Below the pieces are notes generated by a model. It saw nothing but the letters and a program-made list of their open reading frames with translations, searched no databases and was not told the DNA's origin. Shown in pieces: positions 24,694 through 34,110 of a DNA stretch of 64,000 nucleotides. Each line of letters starts with the position of its first letter. Within the stretch, counting starts at the first letter, position 1. The position numbers were made by a program, and so were the translations under genes. The DNA lies in contig OY969725.1 of the NCBI GenBank assembly GCA_963702195.1, positions 1,984,001 through 2,048,000 on the forward strand, read 5' to 3'. The stretch comes from AC-56 sp963702195 (lineage in GTDB: Bacteria > Actinomycetota > Thermoleophilia > Solirubrobacterales > 70-9).

Positions 24694-25942
24694 GCAGATG
24701 GAGGGCTCACAGGCGGTGGGCGAGGCGGTGGTGCGGTGCCGGCCCGAGGTCATCTGCGCCTATCCGATCTCGCCGCAGACGCACATCGTCGAGTACCTCT
24801 CCGACGCCGTGCGAAAGAGAGAGCTCGATCCCTGCGAGTTCATCAGCGTGGAGTCGGAGTTCGCCGCGATGTCGGTTGCGATCGGCGCCTCGGCAACCGG
24901 CGCCCGCGCGTACACGGCGACCGCAAGCCAGGGACTCCTCTACATGGTCGAGGCGGTCTACAACGCCTCCGGCCTCGGCCTCCCGATCGTCATGACGGTC
25001 GCCAACCGCGCAATCGGAGCGCCGATCAACATCTGGAACGACCACTCGGACTCCATGTCGCAACGCGACTCGGGCTGGATCCAGCTCTACGCGGAGACCA
25101 ACCAGGAGGCGCTCGACCTCCACATCCAGGCCTACCGGCTCGCGGAGGAGCTGTCGCTGCCGGTGATGGTGTGCATGGACGGCTTCATCCTCACCCATGC
25201 CTTCGAGGAGGTTGACGTGCCGGGACAGGATGGCGTGGACGCGTTCCTGCCTCCGTACGAGCCGCGTCAGGTGCTCGACCCCGGCGATCCGGTCACGATC
25301 GGCGCCCTGGTCGGGCCCGAGGCCTTCACCGAGGTCAGGTACCTCATGCACCACAAGCAGATGCAGGCACTCGACTCGATTCCCCGGATCGCGAGCGAGT
25401 TCGAGGACGCCTTCGGGCGTCAGTCCGGGGGGCTCGTTCGCACGTACCGCGCCGACGATGCCGAGACGATCGTCGTCGCCCTGGGATCGGTCCTCGGCAC
25501 GATCGAGGACGTCGTCGACGATCTGCGCGAGCGCGGCACGAGCATCGGCGCCCTCGGCCTCAAGTGCTTTCGCCCCTATCCCCTCGAGGAGGTCCGCGAG
25601 GCGCTCTCGCACGCCAGGCGGATCGTGGTGATCGAGAAGGCGTTCGCCGTTGGAGCCGGGGGAATCGTGGGCCAGAACGTGCGGCTGGCGCTCTCCGGGC
25701 TCCCGATCCAGGTCCATGACGTGGTTGCCGGCCTCGGCGGACGGGCGATCACCAAGGATTCGCTTCACGGGCTGTTCGACGACGTGCTCGCCGACCGCCT
25801 CGAGCCACGGCGCCTCCACTTCCTCGACCTCGACACGGACCTCGTACAGCGTGAGCTCGAGCGCGTGGCGAGCGGGCGCGCCGGCCCGCACGAGGAGAAC
25901 ATCCTGCGCGACCTCGGAATAGTCGCCGGACGGTCACACTGA
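24686..25942 (+). CDS. porA: 2-oxoacid:ferredoxin oxidoreductase alpha subunit (418 aa)
   Basis: The PFOR domain I pyrimidine-binding region contains AYPISPQTHIVEYLSD and ESEFAAMSVAIGASATGARAYTATASQGLLYM. A domain II (EDVVDDLRERGTSIGALGLKCFRPYPLEEV) follows. This is the standard alpha chain of four-subunit PORs. TTG 24686 overlaps the gamma stop by 8 bp; ATG 24698 (MEGSQAV) is an alternative. The next gene starts 14 bp later. Confidence 0.92.
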   Translation: MLEQMEGSQAVGEAVVRCRPEVICAYPISPQTHIVEYLSDAVRKRELDPCEFISVESEFAAMSVAIGASATGARAYTATASQGLLYMVEAVYNASGLGLPIVMTVANRAIGAPINIWNDHSDSMSQRDSGWIQLYAETNQEALDLHIQAYRLAEELSLPVMVCMDGFILTHAFEEVDVPGQDGVDAFLPPYEPRQVLDPGDPVTIGALVGPEAFTEVRYLMHHKQMQALDSIPRIASEFEDAFGRQSGGLVRTYRADDAETIVVALGSVLGTIEDVVDDLRERGTSIGALGLKCFRPYPLEEVREALSHARRIVVIEKAFAVGAGGIVGQNVRLALSGLPIQVHDVVAGLGGRAITKDSLHGLFDDVLADRLEPRRLHFLDLDTDLVQRELERVASGRAGPHEENILRDLGIVAGRSH

Positions 25943-25956
25943 ACCAAGGAATACGC

Positions 25957-27144
25957 ATGCGACGCCAGACCGAAGACAGACCGCCCCCCTCCCGCCCCGC
26001 CGGCGACCTGCGGGTGGCTCCTCACGACGTCCGCTTCTACCAGGCGGGCACCTTCGTGGTCGGCAACCGGCTGCTCGACCCCGAGGAGCGCTCGGTCCAG
26101 GCACAGGGGGAGCGCTCGAACACCCTCACCTCCGGCCATCGGGCGTGCCAAGGGTGCGGCGAGGCGCTGGGCGCGCGCTACGCGCTCGACGCCGCGATGC
26201 GTGCCACCGACGGCCAGCTGATCGCCACCAACGCGACCGGCTGCCTTGAGGTGTTCTCGACCCCATTCCCCGAGTCCTCATGGCAGCTCCCCTGGATCCA
26301 CTCGCTGTTCGGCAACGCACCCGCGGTCGCGACCGGCGTGGCCGCCGCGCTCAAGGTCAAGGGGCGGACCGACGTGCGCGTGATCGGCCAGGGCGGCGAC
26401 GGCGGCACGGTCGACATCGGCTTCGCGTGCCTGTCGGGCATGTTCGAGCGCAACGACGACGTGCTGTTCATCTGCTACGACAACGAGGCCTACATGAACA
26501 CCGGCGTCCAGCGCTCGGGCGCGACGCCGCCGGCCGCCCGCACGGCCACCACGAAGCCGGTCGGGGACGAGCCCGGCAACGTGTTCGGCCAGGGCAAGAA
26601 CGTGCCGCTGATCGCGATGGCGCACGAGATCCCCTATGTCGCCACCGCGACCGTCGCCGAGCTGCGCGATCTCGAGAGCAAGGTGGAACGGGCGATGGAA
26701 TTCCGGGGCGCCCGGTACATCCACGTCTTCGTGCCCTGTCCGCTCGGGTGGGGAGCCGCATCGCGGGACACGATTCGGCTCGCGCGCCTGGTCAAGGAGA
26801 GCGGCCTGTTTCCGGTGTTCGAGGCCGTGAACGGCGAGGTGGTCGGCGTCTCCAAGATCCGCCGCCCGGTTCCAGTCGAGGAATACCTGAAGCTCCAACG
26901 GCGCTACGCGCATCTGTTCGGCAAGGAGCGGCGCGACGACGTGATCGATCGCCTCCAGGCGATCGCCGATCGCAACATCAGGCGATTCGACCTGCTCGCC
27001 TCCGCCGAGGAGGGAGGCGACCTGCCCGGGGAGGCGACCGACGCCGCCGATCTGCCGGATGACCAGCCGGAGGCGGCCGGACGCACGGAGGAGGAGAGCA
27101 ACCTGATGCGCCTGCTCGCCGAGACCCACAGGGGGGCTCAGTGA
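25957..27144 (+). CDS. porB: 2-oxoacid:ferredoxin oxidoreductase beta subunit (395 aa)
   Basis: Thiamine-pyrophosphate-binding chain. CQGCGEALGAR starts the conserved Cys-rich segment. GQGGDGGTVDIGF (GDG of the TPP motif) and YDNEAYMNTGVQRSGATPP follow. The N-terminal ~45 residues and the acidic C-terminal ~50 residues are extensions relative to short PorB proteins. The stop overlaps the next gene by 4 bp (GTGA). Together with the alpha and gamma chains it forms the catalytic core. Confidence 0.92.
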   Translation: MRRQTEDRPPPSRPAGDLRVAPHDVRFYQAGTFVVGNRLLDPEERSVQAQGERSNTLTSGHRACQGCGEALGARYALDAAMRATDGQLIATNATGCLEVFSTPFPESSWQLPWIHSLFGNAPAVATGVAAALKVKGRTDVRVIGQGGDGGTVDIGFACLSGMFERNDDVLFICYDNEAYMNTGVQRSGATPPAARTATTKPVGDEPGNVFGQGKNVPLIAMAHEIPYVATATVAELRDLESKVERAMEFRGARYIHVFVPCPLGWGAASRDTIRLARLVKESGLFPVFEAVNGEVVGVSKIRRPVPVEEYLKLQRRYAHLFGKERRDDVIDRLQAIADRNIRRFDLLASAEEGGDLPGEATDAADLPDDQPEAAGRTEEESNLMRLLAETHRGAQ

Positions 27145-28790
27145 CCGAGAAGCCCTATGCGATCACGCTCGACGTCGGCTCGAGCCTCGCCAACAAGACG
27201 GGGACGTGGCGCACCGAGCGTGCCGTCCACGTCGACCGGATGCCGCCGTGCAACGACGCCTGCCCCGCGGGGGAGAACATCCAGGCCTGGCTGTACGAGG
27301 CCGAGGAAGGCGGCGAGGGCTACGAACGGGCATGGCGCAAGCTCGTCGAGGAGAACCCGTTTCCGGCGATCATGGGACGGGTCTGCTACCACCCGTGCGA
27401 GACGGCCTGCAACCGCGCTCAGCTCGACGAGTCGGTGGGGATCAACTCGGTCGAGGGCTTCCTCGGCGACCTCGCGATCGAACAGGGGTGGCAATTCGAG
27501 CCGCCGACCGAGCGTTCGGGCAAACGGGTGCTCGTGGTCGGGGCGGGCCCGTCGGGGCTCACGGCCGCGTACCACCTGACGCGCCTCGGCCACGAGGTGA
27601 CGATCCACGAGGCCGGTCCGATGACCGGCGGGATGATGCGCTTCGGCATCCCCAAGTACCGGCTTCCGCGGGACATCCTGGACGCCGAGGCGCAGCGAAT
27701 CCTCGACATGGGAGTGACGCTCGAGCTGAACCGCAAGGTGACCAACATCCTCGAGAGCAAGGAGGCGGGTGGGTTCGATGCCGCCTTCCTCGCCGTCGGG
27801 GCCCACATCGGCAAGCGCGCCTATATCCCCGCGGGCGAGGCAGCTCGGATCCTCGACGCCGTCTCGCTACTGCACAGCATGGAAGAGGGCTCCAAGCCGC
27901 TTCTGGGCCGCCGGGTCGTGGTCTACGGCGGCGGCAACACCGCCATGGACGCAGCCCGGACCGCCAAGCGCCTCGGGGCCACCGACGCCATCGTCGTCTA
28001 CCGGCGGACCCGCGAGCGCATGCCCGCCCACGACTTCGAGGTCGAGGAGGCCGAGGAGGAGGGCGTGATGATGAAGTGGCTGTCCACGATCAAGCACGCC
28101 GACGAGGGCAAGCTGCTGCTCGAGAAGATGGAGCTCGACGAGACGGGGTTCCCGCAACCGACCGGCGAGGTGGAGGAGCTGGAGGCGGATTCGGTGATCC
28201 TCGCTCTCGGCCAGGAGGCGGACCTGTCGCTGCTCGACGGGGTACCTGGACTCGAGGTGGAGGACGGCGTGGTCAAGGTCGGGCCGGACATGATGACCGG
28301 CCACCCCGGCATCTTCGCCGGAGGAGACATGGTTCCGGCCGAGCGCACGGTGACCGTTGGGGTCGGCCACGGCAAGCGGGCGGCGCGCAACATCGACGGC
28401 TGGCTACACGGCCGTCCGTTCGAGGTGCCCCCCAGGCACGAGCTCGCGACCTTCGACATGCTCAACACCTGGTACTACGCGGACGCGCCCCGCACCCATC
28501 GTCGCCGGCTCGAGATCGCTCGCCGCCGATCCACGTTCGAGGAGGTCCTACACGGCCTCGATGAATCGACGGGGCTCTTCGAGGCACGCCGCTGCCTGTC
28601 ATGCGGCAACTGCTTCTCGTGCGACAACTGCTACGGCGTCTGCCCGGACAACGCGGTGCTCAAGCTGAGTGAGGCGGCGAACGCCAACGTGAACGGCTAC
28701 GAGATCGACCTCGACTACTGCAAGGGGTGCGGGATGTGCGTCTCGGAATGCCCCTGCGGGGCGATCCGGATGGAGCCGGAGGACATCTAG
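27141..28790 (+). CDS. GltD-like FAD/NAD(P) oxidoreductase with C-terminal 2x[4Fe-4S] ferredoxin domain (549 aa)
   Basis: Order of domains: an N-terminal Cys-rich segment (CNDACPAGENIQAWLY, CYHPCETACNR) as in GltD/DPYD; FAD GxGxxG in VVGAGPSGLTAAYHL; NAD(P) site VVYGGGNTAMDAARTA; a second FAD block ending IFAGGDMVPAERTVTVGVGHGKRAA; and a ferredoxin tail with CLSCGNCFSCDNCYGVCP and CKGCGMCVSECPCGAI. Fused to the POR operon it takes the place of the delta (ferredoxin) subunit. It could pass electrons between NAD(P)H and the POR core, making the reaction reversible or NAD(P)-linked. That electron route is an inference. Confidence 0.85.
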   Translation: MTEKPYAITLDVGSSLANKTGTWRTERAVHVDRMPPCNDACPAGENIQAWLYEAEEGGEGYERAWRKLVEENPFPAIMGRVCYHPCETACNRAQLDESVGINSVEGFLGDLAIEQGWQFEPPTERSGKRVLVVGAGPSGLTAAYHLTRLGHEVTIHEAGPMTGGMMRFGIPKYRLPRDILDAEAQRILDMGVTLELNRKVTNILESKEAGGFDAAFLAVGAHIGKRAYIPAGEAARILDAVSLLHSMEEGSKPLLGRRVVVYGGGNTAMDAARTAKRLGATDAIVVYRRTRERMPAHDFEVEEAEEEGVMMKWLSTIKHADEGKLLLEKMELDETGFPQPTGEVEELEADSVILALGQEADLSLLDGVPGLEVEDGVVKVGPDMMTGHPGIFAGGDMVPAERTVTVGVGHGKRAARNIDGWLHGRPFEVPPRHELATFDMLNTWYYADAPRTHRRRLEIARRRSTFEEVLHGLDESTGLFEARRCLSCGNCFSCDNCYGVCPDNAVLKLSEAANANVNGYEIDLDYCKGCGMCVSECPCGAIRMEPEDI

Positions 28791-28814
28791 CCGGCGCCGT
28801 CCCGCGGCCGGGTA

Positions 28815-31244
28815 TCAAGCGACGGGGACCGCGCTCTCGGATGCGTCACGCGGAGCGCGTCCGAGCCGCTTCTCCAGCTCGAGGATGCTCTCGGTGGTCT
28901 TGATCACCGTGTCCGGGTTGAGGCTGATCGAGTCGATGCCGAGCTCGACCAGGAACTCGGCCATCTCCGGGTAGTCGGACGGCGCCTGCCCGCAGAGGCC
29001 GGAGTGGCTGCCGTTGCGTCGGCAGCCGTCGACGGCCAAGCGGATCATCTCCTTCACCCCCTCGTCGCGCTCCTCGTAGTCGAAGGCGACGATCTCGGAG
29101 TCGCGGTCGACGCCGAGGGTGAGCTGCGTGAGGTCGTTGGAGCCGATCGAGAACCCGTCGAAGCGCTCGGCGAAGCGGTCGATGAGCAGGACGTTGTTCG
29201 GGATCTCGCACATGCAATAGATCTTCAGCCCGCCCTCGCCGCGCTCGAGCCCGAGCTCGGCCATGCGCTCGAGGACCCGGTCGGCCTCGTCGACCCGACG
29301 CACGAAGGGGAGCATGAGGACGACGTTGGTGAGACCCATCTCCTCGCGGACCCGCTTCATGGCCCGGCACTCGAGGGCGAACCCCTCTTCGTACGCCGGG
29401 TGCGCGTAGCGCGAGGCGCCCCTGAACCCGAGCATGGGGTTGTCCTCGGCCGGCTCGAAGGCGGCGCCGCCGAGCAGGCTCGCGTACTCGTTGGTCTTGA
29501 AGTCGGACATGCGAACGACGACCGGCTTCGGCCAGAAGGCCGCCGCAATCGTCCCGATCCCCTCCGAGAGGCGTTCGACGAAGAAGCTCGCCCCGTCGTC
29601 GTGGCTGCGGAAGAGCCGCGTGACGGCCTCGCGCGCCTCCGGATCGGTGATCTGCTCTGGGTGGAGCAGCGCCAGGGGATGAGCCTTGATCGACTCGCTG
29701 ACGATGAACTCCATGCGCGCGAGGCCCACGCCGTCGTTCGGCAGGAACGAGTTCTTGAAGGCCAGATCAGGGTTACCCAGGTTGACCATGATCTCGGTGG
29801 CCGGCCGGGGCATCTCGCCCACGTCGGTGCGATCGACGTGGAAGGCGACCTCGCCCGCGTAGATCCGCGCGGTGTCCCCCTCGGCACAGGAAACGGTGAC
29901 CGTCTCACCGGTGGGAACGGTCGCCGTGCCGTCGCCCGTTCCGACGACCGCCGGGATGCCCAGCTCGCGGGCGATGATCGCGGCGTGGCAGGTGCGCCCG
30001 CCGCGATTGGTGACGATCGCGGCGGCGGTCTTCATCACGGGCTCCCAGTCCGGCGTCGTCATGTCCGCCACCAGCACCTCGCCCGGCTTGAAGCTCGACA
30101 GCTGGTCGACGTTCCGGATGGGGCGCGCCGCTCCGGAGGCGATCATCTCGCCGACGGCTCGGCCCTCCGCGATGACCTCGCCCTCACCGTCCAGGACGTA
30201 GGTCTCGAGCATCGTCTGCCGGCGCTGGGAGGCCACGGTCTCGGGGCGGGCCTGCACCAGGTAGAGCTTGCCGTCGAGCCCGTCCTTCGCCCACTCCATG
30301 TCCATCGGCTTGCCGTAATGGCGCTCGATCTTGATCGCGTAGTCGGCGAGCTCCAGGACGTCCTCGTCGTCGAGGCAGTAGTGCTCACGGTCGGCCTTGG
30401 GCGTGGGGACGTTGCGAACCGTGTGCTTGGTCTCGCCCTCGACGAAGATCATCTTGATCGCCTTGTCGCCGACCAGGCGGCGCAGCACCGCGCGGTGACC
30501 CTGCTCGTAGGTGGGCTTGTGGACGTAGAACTCATCGGGATCGACCGCGCCCTGGACGACGTTCTCGCCGAGGCCGTAGGCGCCGGTGATGAAGACGACG
30601 TCGCGAAACCCCGACTCGGTGTCGAGGGAGAAGAACACGCCGGAGGACGCGAGGTCGGACCGGACCATCTTCATGATCCCGATCGAGAGCGCGACCTTGA
30701 AGTGGTCGAAGCCCTGATCGACCCGGTAGTGGATCGCGCGGTCCGTGAACAGGCTGGCGAAGCACCGGCGGCAAGCGTCGAGGAGGCTCACCTCGCCGTG
30801 GATGTTGAGATAGGTCTCCTGCTGGCCCGCGAAGCTCGCGGTGGGCAGGTCCTCGGCGGTGGCCGAGCTTCGCACCGCGAGGCTCGTATCGTCCCCGTAT
30901 TCCTCCCGCAGCTGCCGGTAAGCCTCGAGGATCTCGCGGGCAAGGTCGTCCGGCAGCCCGGCGCCGTAGACGATCTCCCTAGCGCGCTTGCCGCGCCGCG
31001 CCAGATCGGTCACGTCGTCGGGGTCCAGATCGTCGAGGGCCTCGTGGAGCCCACTCCAGGCATCCGCGGCCTCCAGGACGTACCGGTAGGCGTCGGCGGT
31101 GGTGGCGAATCCGTTGGGCACGAGCACGCCCTCGTCGGACAGCTCGCGGTACATCTCTCCGAGCGACGCGTTCTTGCCACCCACCAACGGAACGTCGTCG
31201 ATGCCGACCTCTTCGAAGAAACGGATGTACTGACCTTGGCTCAC
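28815..31244 (-). CDS. ppsA: Phosphoenolpyruvate synthase (809 aa)
   Basis: N-terminal ATP-grasp nucleotide domain (LVGGKNASLGEMYREL, AVRSSATAEDLPTASFAGQQETYLN). The phosphohistidine domain has GGRTCHAAIIARELGIPAVVG around residue 415 (catalytic His). The C-terminal TIM barrel ends IGSNDLTQLTLGVDRDS...LCGQAPSDYPEMAEFL (catalytic Cys). Length and order fit PpsA rather than pyruvate phosphate dikinase. It converts pyruvate + ATP to PEP + AMP + Pi. It is convergent with the POR operon, a pairing that would let acetyl-CoA-derived pyruvate feed gluconeogenesis. Confidence 0.95.
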   Translation of the reverse strand: MSQGQYIRFFEEVGIDDVPLVGGKNASLGEMYRELSDEGVLVPNGFATTADAYRYVLEAADAWSGLHEALDDLDPDDVTDLARRGKRAREIVYGAGLPDDLAREILEAYRQLREEYGDDTSLAVRSSATAEDLPTASFAGQQETYLNIHGEVSLLDACRRCFASLFTDRAIHYRVDQGFDHFKVALSIGIMKMVRSDLASSGVFFSLDTESGFRDVVFITGAYGLGENVVQGAVDPDEFYVHKPTYEQGHRAVLRRLVGDKAIKMIFVEGETKHTVRNVPTPKADREHYCLDDEDVLELADYAIKIERHYGKPMDMEWAKDGLDGKLYLVQARPETVASQRRQTMLETYVLDGEGEVIAEGRAVGEMIASGAARPIRNVDQLSSFKPGEVLVADMTTPDWEPVMKTAAAIVTNRGGRTCHAAIIARELGIPAVVGTGDGTATVPTGETVTVSCAEGDTARIYAGEVAFHVDRTDVGEMPRPATEIMVNLGNPDLAFKNSFLPNDGVGLARMEFIVSESIKAHPLALLHPEQITDPEAREAVTRLFRSHDDGASFFVERLSEGIGTIAAAFWPKPVVVRMSDFKTNEYASLLGGAAFEPAEDNPMLGFRGASRYAHPAYEEGFALECRAMKRVREEMGLTNVVLMLPFVRRVDEADRVLERMAELGLERGEGGLKIYCMCEIPNNVLLIDRFAERFDGFSIGSNDLTQLTLGVDRDSEIVAFDYEERDEGVKEMIRLAVDGCRRNGSHSGLCGQAPSDYPEMAEFLVELGIDSISLNPDTVIKTTESILELEKRLGRAPRDASESAVPVA

Positions 31245-31313
31245 GGGCTCCTTCCGTCGACGTCCCCAGCAGGTAGGGCGATGCTAGTCGAAGGCCGCCG
31301 CGGCCACAGGAGC

Positions 31314-32009
31314 TCAGGCCGCCGGCACGACGGCGGGCAGCCATTCGCCCACGGCGGCGGCAACCGCATCCCCGTTGGGCAGCGAATGGTTGCCCGGCAC
31401 GCGGGCGACGGTACGGCCCGGGCCCGCGGTCGGCATCCCGAATGGATCGCTCTCTCCCTGGACCACCAGGACCGGAACCTCCACCGCGTCCAGCTCCGGC
31501 ATGCGGCTCTTGGTCGGGTCGTCGCCCTTGCCGGGCGGGTGGACCGGAAAGGCCAGGCACAGGACCGCGATCGCGTCGACCTGCGCAGCCGTCCGGCAGG
31601 CCACGCGGGCGCCGGCGGACCGCCCACCGACGATCAGCGGCAGCCCCGCGAGCGCGTCGCTCCGCAGTTCATCGGCAACCGTCTTCCAGGCCGCATCGAG
31701 CTGCTTCGCGGGCGCCGGCGAGCGGCGGCCCGCGACCACGTAGGGCTGCTCGACGAGCGCGACCGCGATCCTGGCCTGGTTCGCCACCGCCGTGGCGGCG
31801 ACGAGATCGGTCGTCCCGACGCCCCCGGCCGCGCCGTGGCCGAGCACCAGACCGGCCACCGGTTCTCTGACTGGTCGCAGATGAACCCGCGCGGGTCCGT
31901 GTGGTGTCTCGACCTCCTCGATGCGGCCGAGCTTAGCCCCCGAGCGGCCGACGCTGGTCGGCGGTGCCGCCAGGGCAGCCCGCAACGGGCGAGCTGCCCC
32001 AGGCGGCAC
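31314..32009 (-). CDS. Alpha/beta hydrolase, dienelactone hydrolase/KANL3-Tex30-like (231 aa)
   Basis: GLVLGHGAAGG precedes a nucleophile elbow GGRSAGARVA (Ser), then an acid-bearing VLVVQGESDPFG and a His in VPGNHSLPNG. This matches the KANL3/Tex30-type hydrolase fold. The first ~28 residues are low complexity; the true start may be nearer the conserved RIEEVETPHGPARV. It lies 15 bp before the csbD-like gene's stop. Substrate unknown. Confidence 0.75.
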   Translation of the reverse strand: MPPGAARPLRAALAAPPTSVGRSGAKLGRIEEVETPHGPARVHLRPVREPVAGLVLGHGAAGGVGTTDLVAATAVANQARIAVALVEQPYVVAGRRSPAPAKQLDAAWKTVADELRSDALAGLPLIVGGRSAGARVACRTAAQVDAIAVLCLAFPVHPPGKGDDPTKSRMPELDAVEVPVLVVQGESDPFGMPTAGPGRTVARVPGNHSLPNGDAVAAAVGEWLPAVVPAA

Positions 32010-32024
32010 CGGCTGGTCGGTGGA

Positions 32025-32213
32025 TCAGGTCTCCCGCTCGAGGTCGGCGACCTCCTCGGCCTTCTCGTCGGCGCGCTCGTCCGCCCGCTCGAGCTCTTCC
32101 TTCTTCTCGCCCTTTGCCTCTTCCTTGCGGCCCTCACGACGCAGCGAACTGTCGCCCGTCACGTCCCCGGCCGCCTGCTTTGCCTTTCCGGTGATCTTGT
32201 CAGTGATACCCAC
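32025..32213 (-). CDS. CsbD-family stress protein (62 aa)
   Basis: It starts VGITDKITGKAKQAAGDVTGDSSLRREGRKEEAKGE, the CsbD hallmark, and continues as a highly charged helix. CsbD proteins are small general-stress proteins; in Bacillus csbD is SigB-dependent. The GTG at 32213 follows an AAAGGAGC site. A SigB/SigF-like promoter is visible upstream (32250-32274). Confidence 0.9.
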   Translation of the reverse strand: MGITDKITGKAKQAAGDVTGDSSLRREGRKEEAKGEKKEELERADERADEKAEEVADLERET

Positions 32214-32249
32214 TGTGACTGCTCCTTTCGAGCTGGTTGTCTCGCACGG

Positions 32250-32274
32250 GTACCCCGGCTCAACTGGCTCAACC
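32250..32274 (-). promoter_or_regulatory. SigB/SigF-like promoter of csbD
   Basis: Minus-strand GGTTG (32274-32270), a 14-bp spacer and GGGTAC (32255-32250), about 35 bp before the csbD GTG. This agrees with the GTTT-N14-16-GGGTAT type consensus of stress sigma factors. A weaker candidate (GGTTT 32311-32315, GGGGCA 32331-32336) points the other way, to the zinc-ribbon gene. Confidence 0.45.
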
Positions 32275-32464
32275 GGCGGCGAGTCGCACTGTTCGTTCCT
32301 TGACCACCACGGTTTGAAAACAGGCGACACGGGGCACTCGCTCAATGGCGCGAGCCGCCCTCCAATCCGGCGGCGTGCGTCGATCGATCCAGACGCAGTA
32401 CTCGCGACGACTCCAGAGCGGCCGGCGAGCACTCGGTCGAATAGCTCAAGAAGGAGGAGGCGTC

Positions 32465-32740
32465 GTGACAGTTGCCGGATGTGAAGCCTGCGGCCACACG
32501 GTGGAGTCCGCAGGGCAGCGAGGGTTCTTCGGCGAGCCGGCGGGGCCGTGCCCAAATTGCGGCGGGCTCTTGCTCTGGATGACTCTCGAGGACGGCGCCA
32601 TGCTTCGCGAGGCCAACTCGCGCGACGCGTTGACCAGGGCGGTCGAGCGCGTACGCCAGGCCGCGAGCACCCTGGAGACGCTGCGGCGATCGGGACGAAG
32701 CCCGTCAGGCGGGATCACGGATTCGGATTGTCTGCACTGA
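32465..32740 (+). CDS. Small zinc-ribbon protein (91 aa)
   Basis: The N-terminal Cys4 motif CEACGHTVESAGQRGFFGEP...CPNCGGLL is followed by a helical tail (RDALTRAVERVRQAASTLETL). The GTG at 32465 follows AAGGAGGAGG (32451-32460), one of the strongest ribosome sites in the window. It is divergent from csbD. Function unknown; possibly a stress-linked regulator given the shared promoter region. Confidence 0.7.
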   Translation: MTVAGCEACGHTVESAGQRGFFGEPAGPCPNCGGLLLWMTLEDGAMLREANSRDALTRAVERVRQAASTLETLRRSGRSPSGGITDSDCLH

Positions 32741-32766
32741 TCTCCGGATCCGGAGATCGGCGGGGC

Positions 32767-33381
32767 TCACGCCCGCGCAGCCTCATCGAGCTGCACGGGG
32801 TACCCGGCGCGCAACGCGGCGACGGTGGACGGCGGCGTGATGACGCTCGCGATCCCGTTCGCGGGCCGTGCCCGGCGCCCCCGGTATCCGGCGCGTGTCC
32901 ACACGCTCAATTGGCCACCCACGACCACGGCCGGCGATTCGCCGAGCAGCACGAAGGCGCCGTCCGGGAGGTTGGCCCAGCGCAGCTCGTGAAGACGCCG
33001 CCGGTGGGTTCCGCGGTAGATCCGCTCGCCGTGGAGCTTCCGGTTCATCTCCTTTGCGGACGGCGGATCGACTCCCAGCGCATCGGCCCACGCTGCGCGA
33101 TAGGCGTCGTAGCTGGAGCGCCTGCATTCGGCGCATGGACGATGTCCGGCGGCGAAGGACACGGCCTCGTCGTGGAAGAACAGGAACGTGTAACGATGCG
33201 GCTGCCATTGCCGCCGCCAGCGACCGCGGAACTCGAGCGCGCACGTGATCCAGAGGTCGCTCGCGTGGAACCGGACGATCTCCGTTCCGGAATGAAGGAT
33301 GCCGCGGTTGCCCGTCCACGCACCGCGAAGGGGGAAGGCCTCGATCTCCCCCATCGGCGTCACGCGGTTGCGAGCGGGCAT
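32767..33381 (-). CDS. Conserved hypothetical protein with CxxC (204 aa)
   Basis: A conserved actinobacterial type of unknown function. It has GILHSGTEIVRFHASDLWITCALEFRGRWR, AGHRPCAECRRSSYDAYRAAW (CxxC), then HRRRLHELRWANLPDGAFVLLG and a C-terminal WTRAGYRGR. The mix of His and a CxxC suggests metal binding. It is the last apparently intact chromosomal gene before the scrambled region 33.4-35.2 kb. Confidence 0.7.
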   Translation of the reverse strand: MPARNRVTPMGEIEAFPLRGAWTGNRGILHSGTEIVRFHASDLWITCALEFRGRWRRQWQPHRYTFLFFHDEAVSFAAGHRPCAECRRSSYDAYRAAWADALGVDPPSAKEMNRKLHGERIYRGTHRRRLHELRWANLPDGAFVLLGESPAVVVGGQLSVWTRAGYRGRRARPANGIASVITPPSTVAALRAGYPVQLDEAARA

Positions 33382-33434
33382 GCCCCAGACCCGTCAGCGT
33401 TGTAGAGCGCGACAACGGGCAGGTCGAAGTGCAC

Positions 33435-34081
33435 TCATGATCGGATGTCGTAGCTGACGAGCGACCGGGGCGGCAGGGTCGCGGTGAAGGCGCTGTTCCT
33501 CACGGTAATTCGGGTCTGTGGGGAGAGCCGGTGGATGTGTCGGTCAGGTACGGGGTGACGTGCGATCCGCCGAGCCCGCGTAGCGAGAAGGTCGCGGCCT
33601 GGCGGCTGTGGGCGCTGTTTAGAACGACCACGGCGGTCGACCCGTCGCTGTTGCGCATCGCGCCGGGGCGGATGAAGCGGCTGTAGCTCGCGAACGCCCA
33701 CAGTCGACCAGAGGGGGCGACGATGTTGCCCTTGACCTCAACCAGTCCCGTGTTGGGGCCGGTCAGGCCGCTCGTGCTCGCGCCCCACAGGTAGAGGAAC
33801 GCACCCAGGTTCGCCGCGGTCAAGCCCTTGTGGATGTTCCGTGCCCACGTGAATCCTGACGAGGACGAGCCGTCGTCCCAGGCCGGGTCCCAAGGCTTGA
33901 AGCCGAACGGCGCCCACTCGGTCTCCCAGACCGGCTTGCTCCAGCCCTTCAGCGGCGAGTCGGGCGCCGCGTAGTAGCCGTGGCTGGTGAACAGCGCCGT
34001 TGCCTTGTTCGCTTGCTTGTCGGTCTCGATCGCGGCCGTGATCCGATTCGATTTGGGCAGCGAGAGCGGTCCGCTGCCCAA
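33435..34081 (-). pseudogene. Truncated, frameshifted GH30-family glycosidase remnant
   Basis: The frame resembles the C-terminal half of GH30 glycanases. It has the nucleophile region KPVWETEWAPFG, then WARNIHKGLTAANLGAFLYLWGAS and RLWAFASYSRFIRPGAMR. The N-terminal half with the acid/base Glu and the signal peptide is missing. Near 33520 the frame changes: the product would otherwise end in TSTGSPHRPELP, whereas the adjacent frame gives RITVRNSAFTATLPPRSLVSYDI, the normal GH30 C-terminal beta-sandwich end. It is therefore a decayed fragment. The upstream junction lies close to the methyltransferase stop. Confidence 0.8.
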
Positions 34082-34110
34082 GCATGCATCTGGACCTCAG
34101 CTTGGGGTCC

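Noticed and set aside
29004..32303. Very long plus-strand open frame opposite ppsA
   Set aside because: High-GC antisense shadow. The minus strand carries a complete PEP synthase, and the plus frame has no ribosome site or domain.
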